Source: JAFDVJ01 sp964487505 (lineage in GTDB: Bacteria > Acidobacteriota > Blastocatellia > Pyrinomonadales > Pyrinomonadaceae). Taken from it: a stretch of DNA of 38,483 bases. Below the pieces are notes generated by a model. The model ran no database searches and had not been told where the DNA came from. It saw nothing but the letters and a program-made list of their open reading frames with translations. The translations under genes were made by a program, and so were the position numbers. Below, piece after piece: positions 27,108 through 34,561 of the stretch. Position 1 is the stretch's first letter; every line of letters starts with the position of its first letter. The stretch is taken from contig CAZARD010000032.1 in NCBI GenBank assembly GCA_964487505.1, positions 1 to 38,483 on the forward strand. Reading direction: 5' to 3'.

Positions 27108-27136
27108 TTCCGAATTGTTCGGAGCGTGGTTATTAT
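27108..27136 (+). promoter_or_regulatory. Possible promoter for the MBL hydrolase
   Basis: TTCCGA (27108-27113), 17 bases, TATTAT (27131-27136). The -10 box is good (5 of 6); the -35 box is weak. It lies in the 90-bp space between divergent starts, 43 bases before the MBL ATG. Confidence 0.35.
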
Positions 27137-27178
27137 ATCGTTTGCGGGGGCGGAAGCACGACGAAGAGAACGAACAAG

Positions 27179-28135
27179 ATGAAAATCATCCCGATATCGG
27201 TCCCAACTCCATTTTATGTCGGCGCGGTCAATGTCTATCTGATCCGCGAAGACCCGCTGACGCTGATCGACGTCGGGCCCAAAACGGCCGAGGCGGCGCG
27301 CGTTCTTCGCGACTCGCTTTTCCGGCTGGGGATCGAGTTCAAGGACATCCGACGGATCGTGCTGACGCACGCGCACGAGGACCACTGCGGGCTGGCGAAG
27401 CAGATCCGCGACGAATCGAAGAACGCCGAGATCTTGGTTCACGAATGGGAGACCGGGCATCTTTTCGGGCGTTTGGCGCGCGAGGAGCATCGGCAACTGA
27501 TGTTCCGCGCCGGCGTGCCGGACGCGGTCTTCCACGAAATGCAGAGCCTTTACCAGGAGATCTCGCTGCTCACGGACGCGCTCGACGACGGCGAATTCTC
27601 GACGCTCTCCGACGGCCGGGACCTGGAATTTGCTTCGGGAACGCTGAAGGTCCTGCACACGCCGGGTCATACTCCGGGATCGTGCAGTTTCGTGCGCGAG
27701 GCCAACCGCACGATAATTTGCGGCGATTGCGTGTTGAAACGGATCACTCCGAACCCGATCGTTTCGCCCGACCCGGTCGATCCCGCACGCCGTTTCCGAT
27801 CGCTCGCCGAGTATCTTGTTTCTCTCGCCAAGGTACGAAGTTATCGGCCGACGCTTGTGTACGGCGGGCACGGAGAGCCGATCAACGATTTTGAAGAGAT
27901 CTTCAACCGCTACGTCCGTGCGATCGACGATCGCCAACGCAAGACGGTTTCGCTGGTCCCGAAGGAAGGCTCGACGGCGTTCGACATCGCCGGCCGACTT
28001 TTCCCGACCGCGGGCGAGGACGTCCATCGGTTTCTAGCCATCTCCGAGGCGATCGCCCATCTCGATCACGCCGAATCGGAAGGCAAGATCGCGGTCGAGT
28101 TGAAAAACGGCGTGGAGCTGTACCGTCGCCGGTAA
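27179..28135 (+). CDS. MBL-fold metallo-hydrolase
   Basis: A 318-residue cytoplasmic zinc hydrolase of the metallo-beta-lactamase fold. The metal motif is THAHEDHCG (H64, H66, D68, H69). Further ligands lie in HTPGHTPGSC, in the Asp of CGDCVLKR and in the His of VYGGHGEPI. The C-terminal 80 residues (ending GVELYRRR) look like the winged-helix tail seen in LACTB2-like proteins. Those proteins act on RNA or thioesters, but the substrate here cannot be told from sequence. It is divergent from the FAD oxidoreductase with 90 bases between the starts, so the two may be co-regulated. Confidence 0.87.
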   Translation: MKIIPISVPTPFYVGAVNVYLIREDPLTLIDVGPKTAEAARVLRDSLFRLGIEFKDIRRIVLTHAHEDHCGLAKQIRDESKNAEILVHEWETGHLFGRLAREEHRQLMFRAGVPDAVFHEMQSLYQEISLLTDALDDGEFSTLSDGRDLEFASGTLKVLHTPGHTPGSCSFVREANRTIICGDCVLKRITPNPIVSPDPVDPARRFRSLAEYLVSLAKVRSYRPTLVYGGHGEPINDFEEIFNRYVRAIDDRQRKTVSLVPKEGSTAFDIAGRLFPTAGEDVHRFLAISEAIAHLDHAESEGKIAVELKNGVELYRRR

Positions 28136-28296
28136 ACCGCGGCGACCCCGCCCGCAACCGTCCGGGCCGTTCATTTCGTTCAAACCGATGCCGGGCATTC
28201 GCCATCAAATCACGGTGGTTTTTGTTTCACCATCGATTTCGCTAAACTGTTGGTTCTGGATTCAGAAGAAAATTAAGGGAAGGTTTTGATAAAGCT

Positions 28297-29337
28297 ATGA
28301 GATTTTTGTCATTGTTCATCGTTTTGACTTTCGTTGCGGCCGTTTCGGCGCAAACCAATTCGCTTCAGGTTGCCGGCGAGAAGCGTCTGCAGAACATCAA
28401 GCAGCTCACGTTCGGCGGCGAGAACGCGGAGGCCTATTTTTCGCCGAACGGAAAGAAGCTGACCTTTCAGTCGAAGCGCGACGACCTGAAATGCGACCAG
28501 ATCTTCACGATGAACATTGACGGTTCGAACGTGAAGCGCGTTTCGAACGGCGACGGCAGAACGACCTGCTCGTACTTCTTCAACAAGGGCAAAAAGGTCC
28601 TGTACGGCTCGACGCACCTCGGGTCGAAGGAATGTCCGCCGAATCCGGATTTTTCCAAAGGTTACGTTTGGGCGATCTTTCCGACCTATGACATTTTCAC
28701 GGCAAACGCCGACGGGACCAAGATCAAGCAGATGACGAAGACGAACGGCTATGACGCCGAGGCGACGGTGTCGCCGGACGGCAAGCGGATCGTCTTCACC
28801 TCGATGCGCGACGGCGATCTCGATATCTACACGATGGACATCAACGGCAAGAACGTGAAGCGCGTGACGAGCGAGCTCGGCTACGACGGCGGGGCGTTCT
28901 TCTCTCCGGACGGCAAACAGATCGTTTATCGCGCTTATCATCCGAAGACCGAGGCCGAGATCGCTCGCTACAAAATGCGTCTTGCGGAAGACCTGATCGA
29001 ACCGAACAACTTTGAAGTTTGGGTGATGAATGCCGACGGCACCAACAAGCGGCAGGTTACCAAGCTCGGCGCCGCGAGCTTTGCACCGTTCTTCACCCCC
29101 GACGGCAAGAAGATCATCTTCTGCACGAACTATTTCGCGACCGACCGGCGTAAGCGCAATTTCGATCTGGCTCTGATCAACGTCGACGGAACCGGACTCG
29201 AACGCGTTACGTTCAACGAATCGTTCGACGGCTTCCCGATGTTCTCCCCCGACGGCAAGAAGCTCGTCTTCGCTTCGAATCGGAATTCCGCAAAGGAAGG
29301 CGACACGAACGTTTTCATCGCCGATTGGGAAAACTAA
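28297..29337 (+). CDS. Secreted TolB-like PD40 propeller protein
   Basis: A 346-residue exported beta-propeller. The signal peptide is MRFLSLFIVLTFVAAVSAQ. Six blades share the PD40 pattern: AYFSPNGKKLTFQSKRD, TVSPDGKRIVFTSMRDGD, AFFSPDGKQIVYRAY, PFFTPDGKKIIFCTN and MFSPDGKKLVFASNRN, each followed by an I-x-x-M-x-x-D-G-x-N-x-x-R-x-T strand. These match the propeller of TolB, but the N-terminal TolB domain is absent. It probably acts as a periplasmic binding or scaffold protein. The only ribosome-site candidate (AAGGGAAGG, 28275-28283) is rather far from the ATG. The spacer after it is made of heptad repeats leading into the M28 gene. Confidence 0.85.
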   Translation: MRFLSLFIVLTFVAAVSAQTNSLQVAGEKRLQNIKQLTFGGENAEAYFSPNGKKLTFQSKRDDLKCDQIFTMNIDGSNVKRVSNGDGRTTCSYFFNKGKKVLYGSTHLGSKECPPNPDFSKGYVWAIFPTYDIFTANADGTKIKQMTKTNGYDAEATVSPDGKRIVFTSMRDGDLDIYTMDINGKNVKRVTSELGYDGGAFFSPDGKQIVYRAYHPKTEAEIARYKMRLAEDLIEPNNFEVWVMNADGTNKRQVTKLGAASFAPFFTPDGKKIIFCTNYFATDRRKRNFDLALINVDGTGLERVTFNESFDGFPMFSPDGKKLVFASNRNSAKEGDTNVFIADWEN

Positions 29338-29341
29338 CGGA

Positions 29342-29457
29342 TTTTCGATTTTGGATTTGCGATTTTGGATTTTAGATTCGGGACTGGAACCTTGGAATCT
29401 TGAATCTTGATTCTCGGAATCTGGAATCTGGAATCTGGAATCTCGAATCTGGAATCA
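29342..29457 (+). repeat. 7-bp array filling the M28 leader (GGATTTT then GGAATCT)
   Basis: The 133-base spacer is almost wholly repeat. The first half has TTTGGATT-type words. From 29394 the words run in strict 7-bp phase: GGAATCT, TGAATCT, TGATTCT, one extra base, then GGAATCT four times, CGAATCT and GGAATCA (to 29457). The M28 ATG is 14 bases later, so the array lies where promoter, leader and ribosome site would be expected. Confidence 0.92.
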
Positions 29458-29470
29458 AGAGTTGATCTAT

Positions 29471-31471
29471 ATGCGCCAGCGTTTTCTTTCCGTACTTGTT
29501 CTTCTGTCCTTCGTCATCGGCGTATCGGCCCAAAAGGTCGATGTCGTTGAAAAGAATCTACGCGACAGCGTGGCCTATCTTGCGTCCGACGCGCTTGCGG
29601 GACGGCGCACGGGCGACGCCGGGGCGGACACCGCGGCGAAGTACATCGAAAAGATGTTCAAGAAGTTCGGCCTCAAGCCGTTGGCGAAGAACAAGTCCGG
29701 CAAACCGACGTATTTTCAGCCGTTCCCGTATGTCACGGCGGTGATGCTCGGCGCGGCGAACACGATGTCGTTCCGCGGCAGAGTTTCCGGCGAAATGGTC
29801 CAGTTGAAGATCGGCGAGGACTGGACGCCGCTCGCGTTCTCGGCGGGCACTTCGTTCGAGAACGCGACGCTGGTGAATGTCGGCTACGGAATCTCGGCTT
29901 CAAATCTCGGCTACGACGATTATCGGGGAGTCGATGTGAAGGGCAAGATCGCGGTCGCGATCGACGCGGTTCCGGACCGCAAGCTGATGGCGTATTCCGA
30001 TCTTCGCCGCAAAGCGACGATCGCCCGGGACGCGGGAGCGAAAGGCCTGATCGTCATCACCGACGTCAAGAAATACGCGAAGCTCAGCTACGACAATCTC
30101 GGGGACGTCGGGATACCCGTGATCGCGGTTTCGCGTGAGAGCTATTCGACGAAGTCGGCGGGATTGCGGAGCGGCAACGGCCTCGGCGGAGCGTCGAACG
30201 TCACGACGAAGCCCGACGGCTCTTGGATCGTCGAACGCGCGGGCACGACCTACACGTACAAAGCAGAAAGGAAAGCGGACGGAACCGACCAAGCAGCGAA
30301 GCGCGTCGACGGCAAGACGACCATAAGGAATCCGGACGGCTCGACCCTCGAATTGGAAGATGATTCACTTTTCCATTACGAGAACGGGATGGTCGAGAGC
30401 GATTTCACCGTTTCGGCGTCGGTCGAGCTTGTCAAGAAGACCGCGGACGCGCTGAACGTTATCGGGATGATTCCCGGAAACGACCCGAAACTGAAGGACG
30501 AGGCCGTCATCATCGGGGCGCATTACGACCATCTCGGCCGCGGCGGCCAGGGATCGCTCGCGATCAACTCGACCGAGATCCATCACGGCGCCGACGACAA
30601 TGCTTCCGGCACGTCGGCGATGCTCGAACTCGCGCGCCAGTACGCGAAAGAGAAAAAGAACAAACGGACGCTGATATTTATCGGCTTCAGCGGCGAGGAA
30701 GAAGGACTTCTCGGCTCGAAGCACTACGTCAACAACCCGCTCTTCCCGCTCGACAAGACGGTCGCGATGCTCAATATGGATATGGTGGGGCGCCTGACCG
30801 ACGACAAACTGAACGTCGGCGGGATCGGGACGGCCGCCGAATGGCGCGAACTCGTGACGTCGAAGAACGTCGTCACCCCGCCCGTTTACGAGCCGAAATC
30901 GAAGGGCCCCGGTGAAAAGGCGGCCGAAAGCTGGCCGCGCTTCAACCTCCAGCTGAACGAGGACGGTTTCGGGCCGTCGGACCATTCGTCGTTCTACGGC
31001 AAACAGGTCCCGGTCCTGTTCTTCTTTACGGGAACGCATACCGATTACCACAAACCCACCGACACGGCTGAGAAGATCAACTACGGCGGCCTGCAGCGGA
31101 TCGTCGTTTACGTCAAGGACATCACGAACTACCTTGTCGATGTCGCTTCGCGCCCGACCTACAAAGTGGCGCAAACATCGGGACAGGGCGAGGGCCGGCG
31201 CGGATTCGCGGTGACGATCGGCGTCGTCCCGGGTTACGGCGACGGCAACGACGGAATGCTGCTCGACGGTGTCCGCGATGGCGGCCCGGCGGCGCTCGCG
31301 GGATTGAAGGCCGGCGACAAGGTCATCAAGTTCGCGGGCAAAGAGATCCGTAGCGTTCAGGACTACGTGTACGTGCTGGGCGAACTGAAGGCCGACGTTG
31401 AATACGAGATCGTCGTCAAGCGCGGCGATGCGACCCTGCCCTTCAAGGTCAAGCCGCAGGCGCGAAAGTGA
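29471..31471 (+). CDS. Secreted M28-family aminopeptidase with PA and PDZ domains
   Basis: A 666-residue exported zinc peptidase that probably removes N-terminal residues from peptides. Order: signal peptide MRQRFLSVLVLLSFVIGVSAQ; a helical start of the peptidase fold (LASDALAGRRTGDAGAD); a PA-type insertion at about 140-220 (KGKIAVAIDAV ... KGLIVITD); the M28 core with IIGAHYDHLG (H351), HGADDNASG (D375), GEEEGLLGS, LNMDMVGRL and GPSDHSSF, giving a complete di-zinc ligand set; then a PDZ domain from about 577 (GMLLDGVRDGGPAALAGLKAGDKV). The ATG at 29471 is preferred over the TTG at 29462. A polar insertion at about 250-310 is discussed separately. Its stop overlaps the next gene. Confidence 0.93.
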   Translation: MRQRFLSVLVLLSFVIGVSAQKVDVVEKNLRDSVAYLASDALAGRRTGDAGADTAAKYIEKMFKKFGLKPLAKNKSGKPTYFQPFPYVTAVMLGAANTMSFRGRVSGEMVQLKIGEDWTPLAFSAGTSFENATLVNVGYGISASNLGYDDYRGVDVKGKIAVAIDAVPDRKLMAYSDLRRKATIARDAGAKGLIVITDVKKYAKLSYDNLGDVGIPVIAVSRESYSTKSAGLRSGNGLGGASNVTTKPDGSWIVERAGTTYTYKAERKADGTDQAAKRVDGKTTIRNPDGSTLELEDDSLFHYENGMVESDFTVSASVELVKKTADALNVIGMIPGNDPKLKDEAVIIGAHYDHLGRGGQGSLAINSTEIHHGADDNASGTSAMLELARQYAKEKKNKRTLIFIGFSGEEEGLLGSKHYVNNPLFPLDKTVAMLNMDMVGRLTDDKLNVGGIGTAAEWRELVTSKNVVTPPVYEPKSKGPGEKAAESWPRFNLQLNEDGFGPSDHSSFYGKQVPVLFFFTGTHTDYHKPTDTAEKINYGGLQRIVVYVKDITNYLVDVASRPTYKVAQTSGQGEGRRGFAVTIGVVPGYGDGNDGMLLDGVRDGGPAALAGLKAGDKVIKFAGKEIRSVQDYVYVLGELKADVEYEIVVKRGDATLPFKVKPQARK

Positions 31472-31824
31472 AAATGGACCGATTCGCCCTCGTGGTCGCG
31501 GCCTCGGCGATAACGTTCGTCGCGTGCGACCGGAAAACTCCCGAAATCCGCAAACCGGCCCCGAAACCGTCGATCGCCGCGACGCCCGACAACTCAGGGG
31601 TCAGAACGTTCAACGGCCGCGGCGTCGTGACGAAGATCAATCTCGAATCGGTCTCCGTCGAGTTAAATCACGAAGAGATAAAGGGCCTGATGCCGGCGAT
31701 GATAATGGAGTTCTACGCCAAAGAAAAGGGCGAGCTCGAGGTCCTGAAGGTCGGCGACAAGGTCGATTTCTTGCTCGAGGACAACGCCGGGCAGGAGAAG
31801 ATCGTGAAGATCACGAAGCGCTGA
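31468..31824 (+). CDS. CusF-like copper-binding lipoprotein
   Basis: A 118-residue exported protein with a small beta-barrel of the CusF family, which carries Cu(I)/Ag(I) in the periplasm. The signal is a lipoprotein type: FALVVAASAITFVAC. The metal region is NHEEIKGLMPAMIMEF: His, then the MPAMIM cluster in place of the E. coli WxxMxM. This form is common in bacterial copper-binding proteins of this family. The GTG at 31468 overlaps the M28 stop (GTGA) and has AGG at a good distance; ATG at 31474 is the alternative. No copper pump gene is in the window, so it may serve metal insertion or buffering. Confidence 0.82.
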   Translation: MKMDRFALVVAASAITFVACDRKTPEIRKPAPKPSIAATPDNSGVRTFNGRGVVTKINLESVSVELNHEEIKGLMPAMIMEFYAKEKGELEVLKVGDKVDFLLEDNAGQEKIVKITKR

Positions 31825-31835
31825 CAACCAAACCA

Positions 31836-32693
31836 ATGATCACCTTCTCGAAATTTCACGGATTCGGCAACGACTATGTCGTCATCGAAGCGGCCGAGCT
31901 TGCCGGAATCGCCGACCTCGGCGCTTTCACGAAGGCCTTCTGCGATCGCCACACGGGCGTCGGCTCCGACGGGATTGCCGTTATTGACCGGCTCGCGGAT
32001 GACGACGCGGCCGATTTCTCGTGCCGGATCATCAATCCGGACGGCAGCGAGGCCGGGTTCTCCGGGAACGGAACGCGCTGCGCCGTTGCATACGCCTATT
32101 TCAAGAAGATCTGGTCGGGGCCCGTTCTCCGTTTGCGGATGAGAACCGGCGTCAAGAACTACCGGCTCGTCGAAACGATCGCCCGCGGGCACTACCGGTT
32201 CGACGCGGAGATCGGAAAGCCGAAACTCGCGTCCGATGAAATTCCGTTCGCGTCGTCCGAACGCCTTATGTCGGTCATCGATCAACCGGTCTCCGTGATG
32301 GACCACTCGCTGTTGGTCTCGTGCGTCAACGTCGGAAATCCGGTGGCCTGCGTCTTTGTCGAGAACTTTGAGTTCAATTGGCGGGAGATCGGCCGAAGGC
32401 TTGAAACGCACGCTGTCTTCCCGCAACGCGCAAATATCGTATTCGTGCGGAAGATAGACCGCGAAAACATCGAACTTCGAATCTGGGAACGAGGCGCGGG
32501 CGAGACTTCGGCCTCCGGAACCTGTTCGAGCGGCGCGGCGGTCCTGACCGCATTTCGCGGCGAAACCGATCGGCGCGTCAACGTCCACACGGAAGGCGGC
32601 ACGACGGTCGTCACCTGGCGCGACGATGACGAGATCACGATCCTCGGCCGCGCCGATTTCGTCTTCAGCGGAACCTGGGAATCGAGCAAGTAA
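31836..32693 (+). CDS. dapF: Diaminopimelate epimerase with altered second catalytic cysteine
   Basis: A 285-residue cytoplasmic enzyme that converts LL- to meso-diaminopimelate for lysine and peptidoglycan. Family stretches are FSKFHGFGNDYVVIEA, DRHTGVGSDGI, GFSGNGTRCAVAYAY (first catalytic Cys, C82), VNVGNPVACVFVE, and RIWERGAGETSASGTCSSGA. In the last motif the usual ...ACGTG... Cys is Ser (S227), and a Cys occurs three residues later (C230). Its start, ATG at 31836, follows the CusF-like stop by 11 bases; a longer open frame upstream is a shadow of the M28 gene. No other lysine gene is nearby. Confidence 0.9.
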   Translation: MITFSKFHGFGNDYVVIEAAELAGIADLGAFTKAFCDRHTGVGSDGIAVIDRLADDDAADFSCRIINPDGSEAGFSGNGTRCAVAYAYFKKIWSGPVLRLRMRTGVKNYRLVETIARGHYRFDAEIGKPKLASDEIPFASSERLMSVIDQPVSVMDHSLLVSCVNVGNPVACVFVENFEFNWREIGRRLETHAVFPQRANIVFVRKIDRENIELRIWERGAGETSASGTCSSGAAVLTAFRGETDRRVNVHTEGGTTVVTWRDDDEITILGRADFVFSGTWESSK

Positions 32694-32807
32694 GAAGCTC
32701 GCGAGGCAGATTTGCCAATTCTCATTTTTAAACTATTAATCAGCTTTCTTTGGGTTTCGGGAGAAAAGTAAACGCCGCGTGAACGCGGGACTCCGAACAT
32801 AGAAATT

Positions 32808-32837
32808 GAAACGCGGCCATTTGGGTGACCGCGTTTC
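32808..32837 (-). terminator. Hairpin after the small Cys/His gene
   Basis: GAAACGCGG (32808-32816) pairs perfectly with CCGCGTTTC (32829-32837) around a 12-nt loop. On the minus strand it follows the small gene's stop (32876) by about 40 bases and is followed by CAATTTCT, a weak T tract. It could serve both the small gene and dapF, which converge here. A second small hairpin, CCGCG-TGAA-CGCGG, lies at 32775-32788. Nothing else was recognised in 32694-32875. Confidence 0.5.
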
Positions 32838-32875
32838 GGGGGGTTTGCGTTGGCAGGCGTCGTGGACGGGGATTG

Positions 32876-33136
32876 CTATCGCTTTGCTTCGGGCGATATT
32901 ACCGGTGGGTAGTAAAACGGTCCGAAAGTCTTCAGGCTTTCGGTATCGAACCTTTTCAGCGCGCCGCAATTCAGGCACGAGCGATACGACGATCGTTTGT
33001 TTGTGAACGGGCGGCTCAATTCCTTGTGCCAGCATCCGAAGAGTTTTCCGAAAAGCCCGATCCTCTCTCCGAAAATGTTCCCGTCTCCGAATGTTGCCGC
33101 CGCCGAGATTCGATTCTGATCAAATACAAGCTCCAT
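32876..33136 (-). CDS. Small Cys/His (zinc-ribbon-like) protein
   Basis: An 86-residue protein starting MELVFDQNRISAAATFGDG, with AGAGGA upstream of the ATG. The conserved-looking part is GCWHKELSRPFT ... YRSCLNCGALKRFD ... TFGPFYYPP. It offers C35-x-H37 and C54-x2-C57 as a possible zinc site. I recall similar short proteins with the same CWH..LSRPFT...Y..CL.CG...FD pattern in Acidobacteriota genomes, without a known function. It is not a shadow: no gene lies on the other strand here. Role unknown; nucleic-acid or protein binding is only a guess. Confidence 0.75.
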   Translation of the reverse strand: MELVFDQNRISAAATFGDGNIFGERIGLFGKLFGCWHKELSRPFTNKRSSYRSCLNCGALKRFDTESLKTFGPFYYPPVISPEAKR

Positions 33137-33272
33137 CTTCGTAGTTCCTCTGGTCCGATAAAATGCAACCAGTTACCTTCCGATTTCTTAGACGCTGTCA
33201 ATCAACCTTTTTGCACTTATTTTGATGATTTCTCTCATTCTTCCTTTGCCCGGCGATTTGTCGAATTGACAT

Positions 33273-33302
33273 TTGAAACCGATGCCTTTCGCTTTTTTTA
33301 AT
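33273..33302 (+). promoter_or_regulatory. Likely promoter of the S1/P1 nuclease gene
   Basis: TTGAAA (33273-33278), an 18-base spacer, TTTAAT (33297-33302), in an AT-rich stretch. The ATG is 48 bases further on, and GGAG at 33337-33340 provides the ribosome site. Confidence 0.45.
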
Positions 33303-33350
33303 CATCCAAGTCCGTTAGAATCTTCCAATCGGATTCGGAGATTTCAAGAA

Positions 33351-34556
33351 ATGAACAGAATTTTGGTCTTTTTTGTCGCGATCCTCGCGCTTTCATCGTC
33401 GGCCTTCGCTTGGAACGACGTCGGACACAAGTTATCGGCATATATTGCCTGGCAGCAGATGTCGCCCGAAGCGCGCGTGAAGACCATTGCGTTGCTTCTG
33501 AAGGCGCCCGAAGATGCGGGTCTTGCCCAGCTGTTTCCGCAGGATTCGCGCTCGCAGACGGCGAAAGAGCGAGAGTTCTTTATGACCGCGGCATTCTGGG
33601 CGGATATCATTCGCGACCGCAACTTCCCTCTCCGCAACAAGTATCACCGCGGAAACTGGCATTATTCCGATACGTTCTGGCGACTTGAGAACGGAAAGGT
33701 CACGTTCCTTCCAAACCCGAACGAAGACGGAGGCAAAGCTGTCGAACAGCTTTTCGAGGTCGAAAAGACGCTCCGCAGCGAAACCGCGACAGATGCCGAA
33801 AAGGCTATCGCGCTCGCCTGGTTCCTGCACCTCGCGGGCGACATCCACCAACCGCTCCACGCTTCGGCCCGCGTCACCGAACTCGAGCCGAAAGGCGATC
33901 AGGGTGCGAATCTGTTCCTTCTGACGCCTAAGGACGCCCCGCGCGACAAACAGATGAATCTGCATTGGTTCTGGGACTCGATCATCAACCGCGTCCTCGA
34001 GCGCAAGGACGACGCGGCCGACCAGACGTATCTTCCGCCGATCGCCGAATCAATGATGAAATCTTATCCGTACGGAAATTACGGTCTCCGGCTCAAGCTC
34101 GGCGCGTACGGCGAGTGGCAGAAGGAGAGCCTTGAGATCGCGACCGGCGAGGTCTTCCCGGCGTCGCTCCGCCGCGAGGAAATGCCCTCGAAGGAATACG
34201 TGAAAAAGGCGTTCCGGATCTCAGAAGAGCGGATCGCCCACGCCGGCTACCGGATCGGCGCGGTATTGAATTCGATTTTCGGATCGCCGGCGAGCTCTTC
34301 AATCCAGCCGCCGTGCAAGATCATCCGCCGCGTTCCGTATCCGGTCACGATGACGAGGTCGGAAATAAAAGGCACGGAGATCGCGCTGCTCGATCTTTGC
34401 CCGCCGGACAAGGGAATGGTCGCCAGGCCGATGACGTCCCTGATGATCGACGGCGATTTCAAGATGTTCGAGTATGACATCGTGAGGATCTTCAAGAACG
34501 AGAAGGAAGCGCGCGAATTCGCTGAAAAGAACGGCATCAAGGACATCGGATTCTAA
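33351..34556 (+). CDS. Secreted S1/P1-type zinc nuclease with extra C-terminal domain
   Basis: A 401-residue exported nuclease that cuts single-stranded DNA and RNA using three zinc ions. The signal peptide (1-20, ending SSSAFA) would leave Trp21 as the mature N-terminus, which is required because that Trp binds zinc in this family. The other ligands are all present: H26, D85, H104 (NWHYSD), H160, D164 and H170 (FLHLAGDIHQPLH), H205 and D209 (NLHWFWDS). The fold normally ends near ISEERIAHAGYRIGAVLNSI (to about 309). A further 90 residues follow (311-401) that are not part of it. The ATG at 33351 has GGAG ten bases upstream. The M20 peptidase gene begins five bases after its stop. Confidence 0.92.
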   Translation: MNRILVFFVAILALSSSAFAWNDVGHKLSAYIAWQQMSPEARVKTIALLLKAPEDAGLAQLFPQDSRSQTAKEREFFMTAAFWADIIRDRNFPLRNKYHRGNWHYSDTFWRLENGKVTFLPNPNEDGGKAVEQLFEVEKTLRSETATDAEKAIALAWFLHLAGDIHQPLHASARVTELEPKGDQGANLFLLTPKDAPRDKQMNLHWFWDSIINRVLERKDDAADQTYLPPIAESMMKSYPYGNYGLRLKLGAYGEWQKESLEIATGEVFPASLRREEMPSKEYVKKAFRISEERIAHAGYRIGAVLNSIFGSPASSSIQPPCKIIRRVPYPVTMTRSEIKGTEIALLDLCPPDKGMVARPMTSLMIDGDFKMFEYDIVRIFKNEKEAREFAEKNGIKDIGF

Positions 34557-34561
34557 GCTCA

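Noticed and set aside
27089..28027. N-terminal 313 codons of the open frame that continues into the FAD oxidoreductase
   Set aside because: Antisense to the MBL hydrolase and charge-rich. The FAD fold begins only after the GTG at 27088.
31398..31835. Long N-terminal extension of DapF
   Set aside because: Shadow of the M28 and CusF-like genes; the DapF fold starts at MITFSKFHG.
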